64,000 nt of DNA, from positions 101,035 to 165,034 of the forward strand of contig JAGVSM010004242.1 in NCBI GenBank assembly GCA_022494885.1, read 5' to 3'. The stretch comes from Micrasema longulum. Lineage: Eukaryota; Arthropoda; Insecta; Trichoptera; Brachycentridae. The position numbers were made by a program, and so were the translations under genes. The notes beneath the pieces were generated by a model. That model ran no database searches, was not told the origin of the DNA, and saw only the letters and a list, made by a program, of their open reading frames with translations. Position 1 is the first letter of the stretch; the number at the start of each line of letters is the position of its first letter. Below, in pieces: positions 9,556 through 20,050 of the stretch.

Positions 9556-9918
9556 ACGGTTTGGGTAGGTAGGAAGAAATTGCCTTAAGGCAATATGCCG
9601 GCCTTATTTGTATATTTATTGTATATGTATATCGGTAGTCAGATAACAGAAGGGACCATTTTTGTATATGTTTTAGTTTTCTAAAGTTTTAATTAATATT
9701 TTAGTAAATACAAGCAATTGTTTCTTTTTAAATCAGCGTCATTTAGAGTGGTAATTTATTATTGAAAAGCAACACTAAAAAAATTTAGTTTGTGGATTGA
9801 AGTCTTGAAATTGAGACGTTTTTCAGCTCTCCTGAATATTTTGAAAGTTACAGATGGTCTATTCTGCCATCTGACTACCGATATAAAGTGTCAAATAAAT
9901 AAATAAATAAATGTTTAT
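9556..9918 (+). repeat. LINE 3' tail split by a MITE
   Basis: GGAAGAAATTGCCTTAAGGC (9572-9591) followed by GCCGGCCTTATTTGTA is a diverged copy of the LINE tail at 49.47-49.55 kb (GGAAGAAATTGCCATTTGGC). After a 250-bp insert the tail resumes with AAAGTGTC and ends in (AAAT)n at about 9893-9912. No coding part remains. Confidence 0.6.
9632..9881. mobile_element. 250-bp MITE with TA (or TATA) target duplication
   Basis: The left end TCGGTAGTCAGATAACAGAA and the right end TCTGCCATCTGACTACCGA are inverted repeats of about 30 bp with a few mismatches. Both ends are flanked by TATA (9628-9631 and 9882-9885). The interior is AT-rich and non-coding. A TA or TATA duplication suggests a Tc1/mariner-type mover, but the terminal sequence is not one I recognise. 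Confidence 0.75.
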
Positions 9919-10663
9919 TTTTACAAACATTTAATAAAAATGATTTACCTCAAAGTTAACTCTTTGAACATAAATAATTTAATATATTTTCACTGATAAA
10001 ATATTTCGCAAATAGAATTACATTAAACAATAATTTATTTTTTTTCCATTCAGTTTGAATTTTTTCTTATTCGTTCAATTTTACTTTAAATGGCCACATA
10101 AACCAGAAAATGACAAGTTATATGCTTATGTCTAGATTTTGTCTCTCTGTCTCTGTTGTAATATGATGTTTGTAAGAATGTTTTAATTATATAGCATCAC
10201 TAATGCATCTACATCGTAATTTCATGCAAGCTATTTTGCGTCAAACCGTATTATCTAAAGACCCCATTTTCATTACGCGTATCTAAACTTAAGCCACCGT
10301 CAGCAAGTCAGGCCCGTCGCTTTTCATTCAGATTTTCTGAAGCCCTTAAATAAGGGATTTTATTAAGGGGCTCTTGTATTAAACAAGCGTGACAGGCATC
10401 AGACCTAGGCTAGCCCAGTGGGCCAGCTGTTCCGAAAAGTGACATGAAAAAGTTTTAGAAAAACGGAACCTTTTATGAAACTCAAAAAACTCAATGAGTC
10501 AAGCCTTATCGTGGTGAACTTTGATAAGAACTGAAAGAAACTTTTTTTTGATGTTGTGTGTTGAACGTACGAAAGAAAAGTGTGCACAATTTTTAATTCA
10601 CAAAAGCACTTCATTAGTGTTAAATAGTTAGTAAATGTGATTCAATATTTGTATATAACCACT

Positions 10664-10715
10664 TACCGACTTTTCTATGTCTACCGGTTTCAAGACGTAC
10701 CCGTCTCTTCGTCAG
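10664..10715 (-). ncRNA. Hammerhead ribozyme candidate, best preserved copy
   Basis: On the minus strand: CUGACGA (10709-10715), one extra A (10708), stem II GAGACG-GGUA-CGUCUU (five Watson-Crick pairs plus one G-U), GAAA (10688-10691), stem III ACCGG-loop-UCGGU (four Watson-Crick plus one G-U), then A as the nucleotide at the expected cleavage site (10664). All invariant core positions known for hammerheads are present. The extra A between the core and stem II departs from the standard fold. Stem I pairing with flanking sequence is not clear by eye. Hammerheads in Penelope-like and other small retroelements process tandem or circular RNAs; a role here is inferred. Confidence 0.6.
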
Positions 10716-10932
10716 GATACGAATTAAACCAACATACAAACCATCCCCTCTACTTTTTTCAATAATTCTCAAACAAAAGAATGTTTTATAATTTAATCAG
10801 TGCACGTTTGTCCTTATCAGTACATGTGCTTATTAAAATGCATGCCGTGTTGGTTTTATATGTTTGTGCAACAACTATGGTGAAGGTGTATAGTGGGTTT
10901 TGCATGTTGGTTTGTATGTTGGTTTAATTGGA

Positions 10933-10984
10933 ATGACGAAGAGACGGGTACGTCTCGAAACTGGTAGACATAGAAAAGTCGGTT
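10933..10984 (+). ncRNA. Hammerhead-like motif in right arm of FB-HH copy C, core C lost
   Basis: ATGACGA replaces CTGACGA (the first core C is A). Stem II GAGACG-GGTA-CGTCTC is perfect, GAAA is intact, and stem III is ACTGG...TCGGT with wobble pairs. It should be inactive because of the core change, while its inverted partner at 10664-10715 is nearly intact. Confidence 0.5.
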
Positions 10985-10998
10985 AGTGGTTAAATATA

Positions 10999-11389
10999 AA
11001 TATTTAATAACATTTAGCAAAATGTTTGACCGTGTTGGCGGTGTACTTTAAGAGGATATTCTATGTTATGAAAAATATTTATTCTTTTATTATAATGTAC
11101 AGGGTCTAACTAAGGGGGCTAATAAGGGTGAGTTTTTAAATTCTATCTGCTGATTTATTAAAATTCTATCGCTATTATTTTTCATCCTATTTTTTTCTTA
11201 AATTTCTAATCTATCACTTTTTTTATTTTTTACAGGAAAATAAAAAAATATAAAAAAAACATACAAATATTCCTTATTATTAAAGGGCAAGAACATATAT
11301 CATAGAAAAAAAGAGTTAATATATTTAGTATGAATCCAGAATAGTGCGTTGCTAGACTATTTTTATTTACTCCTCTAATAATTATTATC
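10999..11389. other. AT-rich stretch, nothing recognised
   Basis: Low-complexity A/T-rich sequence with no element end or coding frame that I can support. Confidence 0.35.
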
Positions 11390-11428
11390 AGTTAAAGCCA
11401 TAGTGAAGCGTGGTCGGGTTCAGCTAGT
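11390..11428 (+). mobile_element. Helitron-like 3' end
   Basis: The sequence GTGAAGCGTGGTCGGGTTCA is followed directly by GCTAGT. Helitrons end in CTRRT after a short GC-rich hairpin, and many insect Helitrons end in a GC-rich run followed by CTAGT. Related words occur at 33.05, 48.23 and 56.55 kb. The 5' TC end could not be located, so only the terminus is called. Confidence 0.45.
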
Positions 11429-12039
11429 ATAAATATAAAATAATATGTTTAATACATAATGACTCAACGTAAAGTATTATAGATCAGAGTTTTACTAGGG
11501 CTAGCTGTTTTCTGCAACATGTACATCTTAGGTTGTGTGGTCAGCCAGTATTTAAAAATTATTTAAACTAGTCAAACCCGTAAATCAACTCATTTTCATT
11601 TTGATAAAAAAGTAATGTATGCAGCATTTATCATTTGTCAAAGTAAAGAACATTTCGACCGTGGTGTTAATTTGATTATTCACTCTTTTCACAAAAGTGC
11701 TTATATCTCAGTTTGGTTTCTCAATAACTTGCTGCTTTTTGCACAACTACGTTTAATTGTGATTTGGTATTATCAAGTGTCATATTATAACCAAAAAAAC
11801 CCAAAATAATATTCTGTCTAATAGATTTCATTTTTAAAAGAATTTACGATTCTTGAAGACAACAAAATTTGTTTTTCGAATAAATCAAATGTAAGAATAT
11901 TTTTTGAAGAATAAAATTCTGCCGGTGAAATAAAACCAGAATTTTAAACGACGGTTTCTGACTCGGTGGCTACTTTAAGGGCAAAATCCTTAAACTAAAA
12001 TCAAGTGGAGATAAATGGGGAGATGTTCACGAAATGTCG

Positions 12040-12185
12040 ATTTAAAGGGTAGTTTCACACTGCAACAATTTATTGTTCCTGTATTGGCATCTGAAGCGTT
12101 AGACTGATCACCTTTCCTCCCTTAAAAATATGTCAAATAGAGGCTGCACCTGGTGGACCAGTGCAATATTGGGACACCATGATAT
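12040..12185 (+). repeat. Degenerate SINE-A copy
   Basis: AGTTTCACACTGCAACAATT, GGCATCTGAAGCGTTAGACT, GATCACCTTTCCTCCCTTAA and CCAGTGCAATATTGGGACAC follow the order of the SINE-A body. The head and the GATG tail are lost or unreadable. Confidence 0.5.
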
Positions 12186-12805
12186 TTATGAAAAATGAAC
12201 AGATGTTAGGAATTCGCTTATCCGCTTTTGCTGTGTGAAACGAGAAATATTTTCAATTCACATTTTTGTTTTGATATGTCTACTGAAATTTGTTTTCGAG
12301 CTACACCTTATAAAACAAAACGTTAATTTTTTTAAACTCTTAAGATTTTATGAACTCAGATAAAACATGATAAATAGCGATAAATTATTGTATTCATTGG
12401 TATCTTATATCCTGAAAAAAATTGTTGCAGACTATTTTGGTTCGATGTCATCAATAAACCTGACATCACTTTTTTTTAAAAGAAATAAAACATGACAACA
12501 TGTTATGAAACAAAGAATCTAGATATCAGCTTTTCCGATACGAAGACATGTTTAATTTGTATGCACATGTATTGATATTTTAACTATAAATGATTTATAT
12601 TTTTCAACATTTGAAAAAGTAACAATTTGACTTTATTTAAAAAAATAAAAATTAATTATTTGTATCTTAAACACCTTGTTGAAAAAAATATTTTAATTTA
12701 CTTTAAAAACTTTGATAAAATCTAAAAAAACGAAGTTTTGGATTCTAGAAAAAGGAAAGAAATTTTGTCAAATAAGCATGTATGTATATCACTTAATGAA
12801 TAAGC

Positions 12806-13030
12806 TGTCGGCCTCATTGTGTAGTGGTCAGCTCATTTGCTTACCAAACAAGACGTTTCGGGTTCGGTTGACTAGAAAATTGTTATGTTAACCGGTGCTT
12901 TTACACTACAATATTTTGCTGTCGCTGGACTGGCTCCTGAAGCGTAAGACTGATCCGCAAGTAACAAAAAATGGTCAAGATAAGCTTCGATTCGTGTACC
13001 AATGCAATGCAGCAGGAACACTAACATTAC
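12806..13030 (+). mobile_element. SINE-A copy with tRNA-like head
   Basis: GTCGGCCTCATTGTGTAGTG and GTCAGCTCATTTGC form the A-box region, and GTTTCGGGTTCGGTTGAC the B-box region. The body follows in order (CTGGACTGGCTCCTGAAGCG, TAAGACTGATC, ATGGTCAAGATAAGC, CCAATGCAATGCAG). The GATGATG tail is missing. Confidence 0.75.
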
Positions 13031-13617
13031 AATCATAGAGACTTTTTTTTAAGCCGTCGGCGTCGTTTATAGCATTTTAGCTAAGGTATTCTTAATAACC
13101 CCCCTCAGGTGCTCGCGGATTTTTTCGAACGCTTAGGCTCAGAAAAGTTTGTTTCATAGAAAACTCTTTATACATAAAGAAAAGTCGTTTTTCTTTATCA
13201 TAAATTTTGCATTCATGTTATTTAAGGGGCACGATGTGTTATTCATTTTAAAAATTGTTTTAACAAAAATACGATGGTTTATTAACGCAATATTTTCTTA
13301 CTTTTAATTTGAATATATAACAGTTTATAAGCTCAAAGCAAAAAGGAAATGTGTTTATAAGATTCTGTGATTTTAAGTAGATTCTAAGGAAAAAGTTTAA
13401 TACAGTTTCAACAAGCATATTGCGATACAGAAAATATCCTTTTGGGATTTAGACGACAAAACTCATAACATTTTATCATCTTATTTCTCTACTGCAAAGA
13501 GTTTTCTTTGATCTCCCTTTAGAGATTATCGCTTCAACTTAATGAAACTTTGGTCAGTTAGCACATGTGATATTGGATACATGTTCAGGTCTATTTAAAA
13601 TGGAAGGAGCAAATAAA

Positions 13618-13905
13618 TAAGATTATTAATAGAATAAGAAAACTTTTATATGTATTTATTAGATTAAGGAATATATTAACCATCGAAAAATTAAAATCCA
13701 TTTACTTTGCATTCGCCCAATCCATATAACAGTACGGAATAATTGGATGGGGTGGTGCTTTTAAAACAAATATTTTACCGGTTAAAAAAATACAAAAATT
13801 AATGATACAAGTTATTTTTAAAAAACCGTCTACTTTTCCCACTGTTTAATATTTTTTTTTAAAATAGGGTTTTAGATATAAAATTGCCATTTCAAAAGCT
13901 ATATA
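13618..13905 (+). pseudogene. Non-LTR reverse transcriptase fragment
   Basis: One frame reads NRIRKLLYVFIRLRNILTIE, KLKSIYFAFAQSI, a stop, QYGIIGWGGAFKTN, then KIQKLMIQVIFKKPSTFPT before another stop. The phrases KIRKLxYVFxxLRNIL and LEYGIIGWGG are typical of the C-terminal part of jockey-type reverse transcriptases just after the catalytic domain. The stop replaces the expected residue before QYGI. The following stretch (LDIKLPFQKLYIL) fits the same protein in another frame. Both ends are truncated, with no catalytic motif retained. Confidence 0.7.
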
Positions 13906-14277
13906 TTTTGTAAAACTTAACATTAAAACATTAATATTTTAATCAAACACTGATTATTTGTGACTAACGAAGTTTACTTTATTTAATCCATTTTTGAAAA
14001 AAAACGAATAGTATTGATGATTTTGATAAAATTATAAAGAATAAATGAATCTAATAAACTATTAATGAAACTTCTTGGTTTAATTTTACTTTAATATTAT
14101 TTTGACCAATGAATAATAGAATATTGGTCAAAATAATAAAAAAGTAAAACTGAACCGAAAAATTTCATTGATAAATTTATTTGTAATTTTATTAAAATCA
14201 TGAACTATGGAGTTTTATCAAGAAATTTCAACAAAAAACATCAATATCATTAAAAAGTATAAAATCTAAATTTATTG

Positions 14278-14608
14278 CAACACAGATGGAAAGGTTTTTG
14301 AGTAGGGAATATGGGAGTCTAGGCATTTACAGGGCTTATGACCTGTCATTGGCTGGTAAGGGTTTTTACACTTTACACACCATTCTACCTTTGTTTGAAC
14401 ATCAAGGTTTCCTCAACTCTTACATCTGTTGACTTTTGTTCAGTAAAAGAGCTGAAACCTTTATCATGTGGGTGAGATTCATCCGGCTAAACCAATGCAC
14501 CTACTAGGCAAGGCCTGAAAACAATTTTCCAATTTTTTATACTTCTTCTTTTACCAAGCTTTTTTTTGCACGCATTTGGACATACTCAAAACATTGTTGA
14601 AATAGTAT
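14278..14608 (+). repeat. IRE-1 repeat, long form, plus orientation
   Basis: The body GGGAATATGGGAGTCTAGGC, CTTATGACCTGTCATTGGCT, and the extended 3' part AAAGAGCTGAAACCTTTATC, GTGGGTGAGATTCATCCGGC, ACCTACTAGGCAAGGCCTGA are present. It ends with CATTTGGACATACTCAAAAC, which is the inverted terminal segment of the family. Confidence 0.8.
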
Positions 14609-14839
14609 TAAGGTTCATCTATACTGATTTAAATTCTTGATTTTTTTTCAAACGTGTACTAAAATTAAAAAATACTCTTTAGTGTTATACAAAATACTAA
14701 TAAAAGTGCGTAAATTATCCATCACTATGTAAACACCTAGTCTTACTTTAAATATAGTTTTTTTCCATAATTGTCATAATTTTACATGCTAAACGATGAT
14801 GAACTGGACATGTTAAATTATAATTTGAGTACCTAGAAT

Positions 14840-15290
14840 AATATAACTGTTTGTATGAACTTTTAGTCTACAGTTTTGCTGCTTCGAGCAATCTATTTTT
14901 CTATGGTCCATTCACATTTATCATACCTATGCTGTGTTTGGGGTTTTGCAACTAAGAACAAAATTTCTGAGATGCAGGTTATTCAGAATAGAGCTATTGG
15001 AAATGTGTTTCACCTACCGTCTGATACTCATGTAAGGGACATTTATTTTGAAACAAAAATCATGCCTTTTAGCATGCTTTCCTATTTCAAGATAACTGAC
15101 ACTATCATTAATACTACTCTCGACTTAATGCACAGTAACATAAAGCCCGCTTTCATTAGAGACATCCATCAGTACAGTACTCGATCAAAAAATAATATTT
15201 ATATTGGATCTGTGAAGTCTACGAAGTTTGGTACATTACATTTAGCTCCTCCAATATTCAAAATGATTTCTTATTAACGATTAAAAAAAC
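14840..15290 (+). pseudogene. Non-LTR retrotransposon (jockey/CR1-like) C-terminal fragment
   Basis: A 133-codon open frame (14876-15277) contains IYFSMVHSHLSYLCCVWGFA (residues about 5-25), the FxxLVxSHLxYGxxVWG motif that follows the reverse transcriptase palm in jockey/CR1-like elements. EMQVIQNRAIGNVFHLPSDT and HVRDIYFETKIMPF follow, and STRSKNNIYIG near residue 105. The first codon is not a real start; the frame is a 5'-truncated piece. It is homologous to the minus-strand fragment at 5.56-6.12 kb. No endonuclease or catalytic YADD is present. Confidence 0.8.
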
Positions 15291-16375
15291 AGTATCTGTC
15301 TTGGAATATTTTATTTCAACTCATGGGTATAATTATTTTTAAAAACCTTTATGGTTCAAGTAACTGACAAAAAAAAATCTGAAAAGATAAGTTTAAATCG
15401 ATATTATAATAAGAATTTCATTTAATATGAAAGGCATCTTTAACATCAAATAACTAATTCCAAAAAATAATCGTCGATTATCCGGAAATAACTACACGAA
15501 AACGAGAAAAAAATAAAAGAGAGCATTTCAACCGTTTTGTGGAATCTGGTGAAACTCACATTCGAAAAACGTCTTCCTTTATACCGTTCATGTAATGAAA
15601 ATTGAAAACCTATTACCTTCTTCTTTAAGACATTTTTAGCTACATGAATATGTCACGATCTCTTTTATGGGTTTGACAGCGAAAAATTATGTAAATCATC
15701 GAAATTTAATGGATCCAATTTAAGGGAAGAAAATCTCAGGGGAAGTAATTACTATAAATTCAAATAAATTTTGTACACATATTATATTGCGTAATTTGGT
15801 ACGAAAATTGATTAATTTGGGAGTTATCTATTTACGTTCGAGGGCAATTCTACAGAGATTTGAAAAAAAATTGGGAAAATGTCAAATAATCTGTCTTGTA
15901 AGATATATTTCGATGAAAATTATATTGAAAAATGGGGATTTAATTGATGGAATGATTGAATGACATGACATTTTTTGTGTTTTACAGACGTAATTAAGTA
16001 GCAGGTTTCATATATTTTATTTTTGGTTTTCATGATTTTTGAGCATATAACTAATGATTCGGCTATCGAAGGGTGTCGCAGGGTTATCAAAATACTTTTT
16101 TAATATCAAAAAAGTATGAAAAAGTGACATTCAAAAGATAAGTTCCTATTGCATTTATTTAACTCTATTATAATAAAATGGGAATAGACCAGTCGTGGGA
16201 ACATAAACAATTCCAAACCACTAATTCACAAATTAGCATTTTTAAAACTCACACAGCTTTACTAAACTCCGAGGGTCAGACTGATATTTGCCCGGAAAAA
16301 AATTGTTATTTCAGTCTAGGAACGGAATAAGATGTTTGTAGCTAACGCCTGAAATTATTTTTGTTTTATTAAACT

Positions 16376-16512
16376 CTTCTTGGACCAGTTGTTGATTCTT
16401 GATTTTATCAACAATATTTTGAGTTTGTTAAAATATTTTGGATTTTAATCCACGGATATAATTGAGATTAACACGTAACAACAGACATAGAGAAAATTTA
16501 AAAGAAAACAAT
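16376..16512 (+). repeat. IRE-1 terminal segment
   Basis: CTTCTTGGACCAGTTGTTGA, TATCAACAATATTTTGAGTT, then a decayed remainder ending ACGTAACAACAGACATAGAG. This is the left terminal part of IRE-1. Confidence 0.6.
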
Positions 16513-16927
16513 ATAAAGAGGTCATTGTAGTAACTTTATGGCAAGCAAAACTTTGTATTTTATTTCAAAGTACTTTTTTATTTTATTTTATATTAGTACT
16601 ATGATTGAACATAACTGTTCTACAAATTATTATAAACGGTTACTGGTGTTATTTTCTAACAACTGGCGCAAATATGCCATTTTAATTAGATGAACTTTTG
16701 TAAAGTTGACATACACCTACCCGTCCATTAAAATACTTGAATTTTCAATTTTTAATTTCCTACTGAAATTGGTTCTATCGATTTACAATTTCGAACGCAA
16801 AAATAGTAACGCTTCAATCAATTGATATTTATGGAGATTAAAAGCCCTTTAGAAGAAGGCCATAGGTCATATTTTTTAATTAATTTAATCATATATATTA
16901 TTTTTCTGGTCTTTTTCATTTAAACGT

Positions 16928-17125
16928 TTATGAAAGAGATGGTGAACACTTTCGAGTATGGAATATGGAAGTCTAAGTATTTGAAGGAATAATGAACTGT
17001 CATCGCCTGGTTTAAGTAGTTACTTAACACACTGTTACAATCACTATCCTGGTGTTTGAATATCCATATTCTATCAATCCACCCATCTTTTAATTTTTCT
17101 GGAAGTAAAGAGCTGATTATTGAAA
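16928..17125 (+). repeat. IRE-1 body, diverged
   Basis: GAAAGAGATGGTGAACACTT, GGAATATGGAAGTCTAAGTA, CTGTCATCGCCTGGTTTAAG and AACACACTGTTACAATCAC match the IRE-1 body in order with about one change per five bases. Confidence 0.65.
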
Positions 17126-17254
17126 TTTTTTAATGCGTACAAAAAAGTTAATAATTTTCCATTCAATTATTTTTTTTGGATACCTTATTGAGATTTAACA
17201 ATCCATAGAAAACAATTGTCAAACGAAAGATCAATTATACATTTTTAGTAAATA

Positions 17255-17328
17255 TTTGTACATAACCGATTTCCAGTTTTTATATGTCAGTTTTGAGACG
17301 TACCCGTCTCACTGTCAGAACACTAATT
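17255..17328 (-). repeat. FB-HH arm, degenerate
   Basis: ACATAACCGATTTCCAGTTT, TTTTGAGACGTACCCGTCTC and CTGTCAGAACACTAATT follow the left arm of FB-HH. The hammerhead core is damaged (CTGACAG), while the GAGACG-GGTA-CGTCTC hairpin is perfect. Confidence 0.6.
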
Positions 17329-17771
17329 ATTCCTGGTGGTGGCCTTCTCTGGCCACCCCCACAAAATACCTGAAATATTTTTATATTTCCTCAGAACACT
17401 AACCTCCGTTTTATTGTTTCAAAAAGAAATTAATTTTTTTTTTTTTAATGGTTCCTCATTTTTTGTTCTTCCAAATTCATTATCTTATTCCATATTCCTC
17501 ATTCTTAAAAACGCTCAATGAACTTTTTATTGAGTTTATATATGCAATATTTATATCCCCATTTAAAAAAAAGGAGTTATTCATAATAAATTTGTTTTTT
17601 TTATATATTTTACTTTTGGCATAAACTTTGTTTTCTTTTCCCTGGCATATTTTTTATATTGGCTGGAAGATATTGTTTTTTAGAAAAAGTATTAGAAAAT
17701 ACTTGTTCTTCATACTTAAAGAATTAAATAAATAAGTAACATTGACTCAGAGTTATTAATTTTTTATAATA

Positions 17772-17945
17772 TAATTTGTCGGCCTCGTGGTGAAATGGTC
17801 AGCGCGTTTGCCTACCATGTATTAGGTTTCAGGTTCGATTTGCGACATAATTGATATGAAATATTTATTTGAAAGTGTGAGTGTTTTCACACAACAATAC
17901 CATTAGGATTACAATAAGGTGCGGAAAGGGAATGATGATGATACA
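17772..17945 (+). mobile_element. SINE-A copy with internal deletion
   Basis: GTCGGCCTCGTGGTGAAATG, GTCAGCGCGTTTGCCTACCA and CAGGTTCGATTTGCGAC form a good tRNA-like head. After GTTTTCACACAACAATACC the body jumps to AAGGTGCGGAAAGGGAATGA and a GATGATGATA tail, so about 100 bp of the middle is missing. Confidence 0.85.
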
Positions 17946-18142
17946 ACAAATTACTGACTTTTTCATGTCTACAATTTTTGACACGTAGGTACCCGACTCT
18001 TTGTCATGACACCAATCAAACCAACACGCAAAATCCACTATACACCTTCACTATAGTTATTGCACAAAAATATAAAATCAATTTCGCAAGCATTTTAACA
18101 GACATAGAATTGTAAGTAAATGGTTATATACAAAGGTTTAGT
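17945..18142 (-). repeat. FB-HH copy, half element, degenerate
   Basis: ATTACTGACTTTTTCATGTC, GTACCCGACTCTTTGTCATG, CCAATCAAACCAACACGCAA and CACTATACACCTTCACTATA match the left arm and inner part of copies C and D. The hammerhead core is no longer intact. Confidence 0.65.
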
Positions 18143-18244
18143 AACATTTAGTTTGACCACAAAGTTAATGCCTTAAATATCAATAAATAAACAACATTAA
18201 CCTCGAAATATTACTATATATATGGTTTTATAGACATATTTACT

Positions 18245-18905
18245 TCTTTTTTTTCTTCCAAGTCGGTCCCTTAATGCTGAGAATCGTGATCACCATGAAC
18301 TCTTTTGATTAGTCTGTTCCACTCTAGTTTATCCTCAGCATGACGAAATGACTAATAAAATTTTAGCCCCGTAGCCATCTTTATTCGAGTTTATCTATCT
18401 ACAAAAAGATTCTACCCCGGCTTCTCCCACCTTCAACTCGGCCAGACATTATTGCCTTTTCTAGATTGTCTGGCTCACGTCTAGCAACAGGTTCAAAAAA
18501 AGACAGTTACCTTTCTTAAACACACCACTGATAGACGAGTTGTAATATAGAGCTCTTCCGGTATCGATGCATTCGTCCTTCTGGCTGTCCAAGGCACACA
18601 CAGCAGCCTTCTCCAACACCAAATCTCGAATGCATTAATCCTCTTCCTCTCGTATGCACGCATTGTCCACGTTTCAGCCCCATATAGGAAAACGAATAAT
18701 ATCAGGGCTTTCATCAACCGCTTTTTGTGTTTATTGATATACCTCAATCTCGCCAAATCTTCTCCAAACAGTTCATTGCTTCTTTGGCCATTTGAATCCT
18801 ACGACCAATCTCAGGTCTGCAACTGCCATTGTTGGAGATAAACAAGCCGAGTTACACGAAGCTATCTATCAGCTCAAGGTCTTGCATCTGTCTTGTCCTT
18901 AAATA
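18245..18905 (-). pseudogene. RTE-like non-LTR retrotransposon 3' coding fragment
   Basis: On the minus strand three successive frames give one protein in order. From about 18870: LGLFISNNGSCRPEIGRRIQ, MAKEAMNCLEKIW. From 18756: RYINKHKKRLMKALILFVFL, YGAETWTMRAYERKRINAFE, WCWRRLLCVPWTARRTNASI. From about 18480: LARREPDNLEKAIMSGRVEG, RSRGRI, and near 18300 RLIKRVHGDHDSQH. LYGAETWTL, DAFExWCWRRxLxIPWTxRRTN and the GRxxGxRxRGR region are the post-palm part of RTE-like endonuclease-reverse transcriptases. Several frameshifts and a stop show it is dead. Catalytic motifs lie upstream and are missing. Confidence 0.85.
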
Positions 18906-18942
18906 ATTACTTAAATACATGTAATTAGATATTTACTAAATC

Positions 18943-19012
18943 CGGTTGTGGTCCCAAGGCTAGCGTTGCGGACTCACAGATCAGAGGTCCAAGGTTCAAG
19001 TCCTACTCTTTG
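18943..19012 (+). repeat. SINE-B tRNA-like head
   Basis: GGTTGTGGTCCCAAGGCTAG, GCGTTGCGGACTCACAGATC and AGGTTCAAGTCCTACTC match the minus-strand copies at 3.32 and 24.6 kb. It lacks an acceptor stem and is not a functional tRNA. Confidence 0.55.
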
Positions 19013-19689
19013 CTTATATGATTTACACGTTCTAATAATTGTGAGTTTTATATAAGTTAAAGATGGTTATGAAATTGATATATTTTGATAAATCACAAGA
19101 ACTAAGATATTCCTTTGAAAACGGGTTTTTGAAATGTTTTACTAAAAAGGTAATGTTTTTTAAATCATTAAAAGATGAAGATCGAAGTAAATTAAACCCA
19201 TCTTCAAATAGTAAAAATAATTCAATTAGCCTTGAAAATATAAAAAAATACATAAAAATCCGACATAAGAAAAAATAACGAAAAAACCATCAATCTACAA
19301 AAAGATTTCATTTCTCAGAATAAAATGGGCGTACGTGAGTAGAATACAAAATATTTTCGGGCTTCTATAACTCTCAACCATAATTTAACTTTCTTCTACC
19401 CTTTTCTCTTATCCGGACTTAATGGCGCATAGAGACCCTAATTGGAACACCAGTTTCATCGTTACTTTGTTCGTTAATTACGAGGTTCGATGATCGGCCC
19501 GACACTTCTCCACCGTCAGGTAATATAAATACTATGCAGTAAAAATATATTCATACAAAATGTTTTCTATCAAATATTTAAACAGCGATAGAAAAGTTCA
19601 GTGCTACGGAAAAATTGATTAGGTAGAAATAAAATTAGTAAAAATAGATCATTCAAAAGAGAAATATCATATACCACGAATACAGATAA

Positions 19690-20050
19690 AAACATGTGAA
19701 ATGGATTCAGAATAATTAATTGTATTTCCTAAATCAATACTTTCATACATAATTTTTTTAATGAAATTGTTGAAAAATGTCTTTGCAAAAACGTGACAAT
19801 ACAGATTTAACGATCACAAACAAAGTTCAGAATTTAACCAAATCGTAACGTATTAGAGGCGTGGCCAATGCAAGGAACCATTTTCGCGGGAATTTTAGAT
19901 TATACATTAAAAAATATTTTTTATGCAACTAAAAAGAACAGTGTTTTTTTTTGACTTATAGACCTTAAATAATTTAAAATTGTACAAAAAAAATATATTT
20001 CCCTTTTGCACGGCAAGTTTTTCAAAAATGTATTAATTTTTTTAAATTAA
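19690..20050 (+). repeat. REP-4 dispersed repeat, copy 1
   Basis: ACATGTGAAATGGATTCAGA, GTTGAAAAATGTCTTTGCAA, GAGGCGTGGCCAATGCAAGG and TTTTCGCGGGAATTTTAGAT occur in the same order as at 44.97-45.35 kb. It is non-coding, with no visible terminal repeats. The class is unknown. Confidence 0.6.

Larger units (their letters stand above)
10655..10998 (+). mobile_element. FB-HH foldback element, copy C, complete short form
   Basis: About 340 bp. The left arm reads TAACCACTTACCGACTTTTC, CTACCGG, GACGTACCCGTCTCTTCGTC. The right arm inverts it: GACGAAGAGACGGGTACGTC, TAGACATAGAAAAGTCGGTT, AGTGGTTA. Between them lie ATTCTCAAACAAAAGAATG and TGCATGCCGTGTTGGTTTTA. The centre differs from that of copy B, so the family has at least two interior types sharing arms. 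There is no open frame. Confidence 0.8.
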
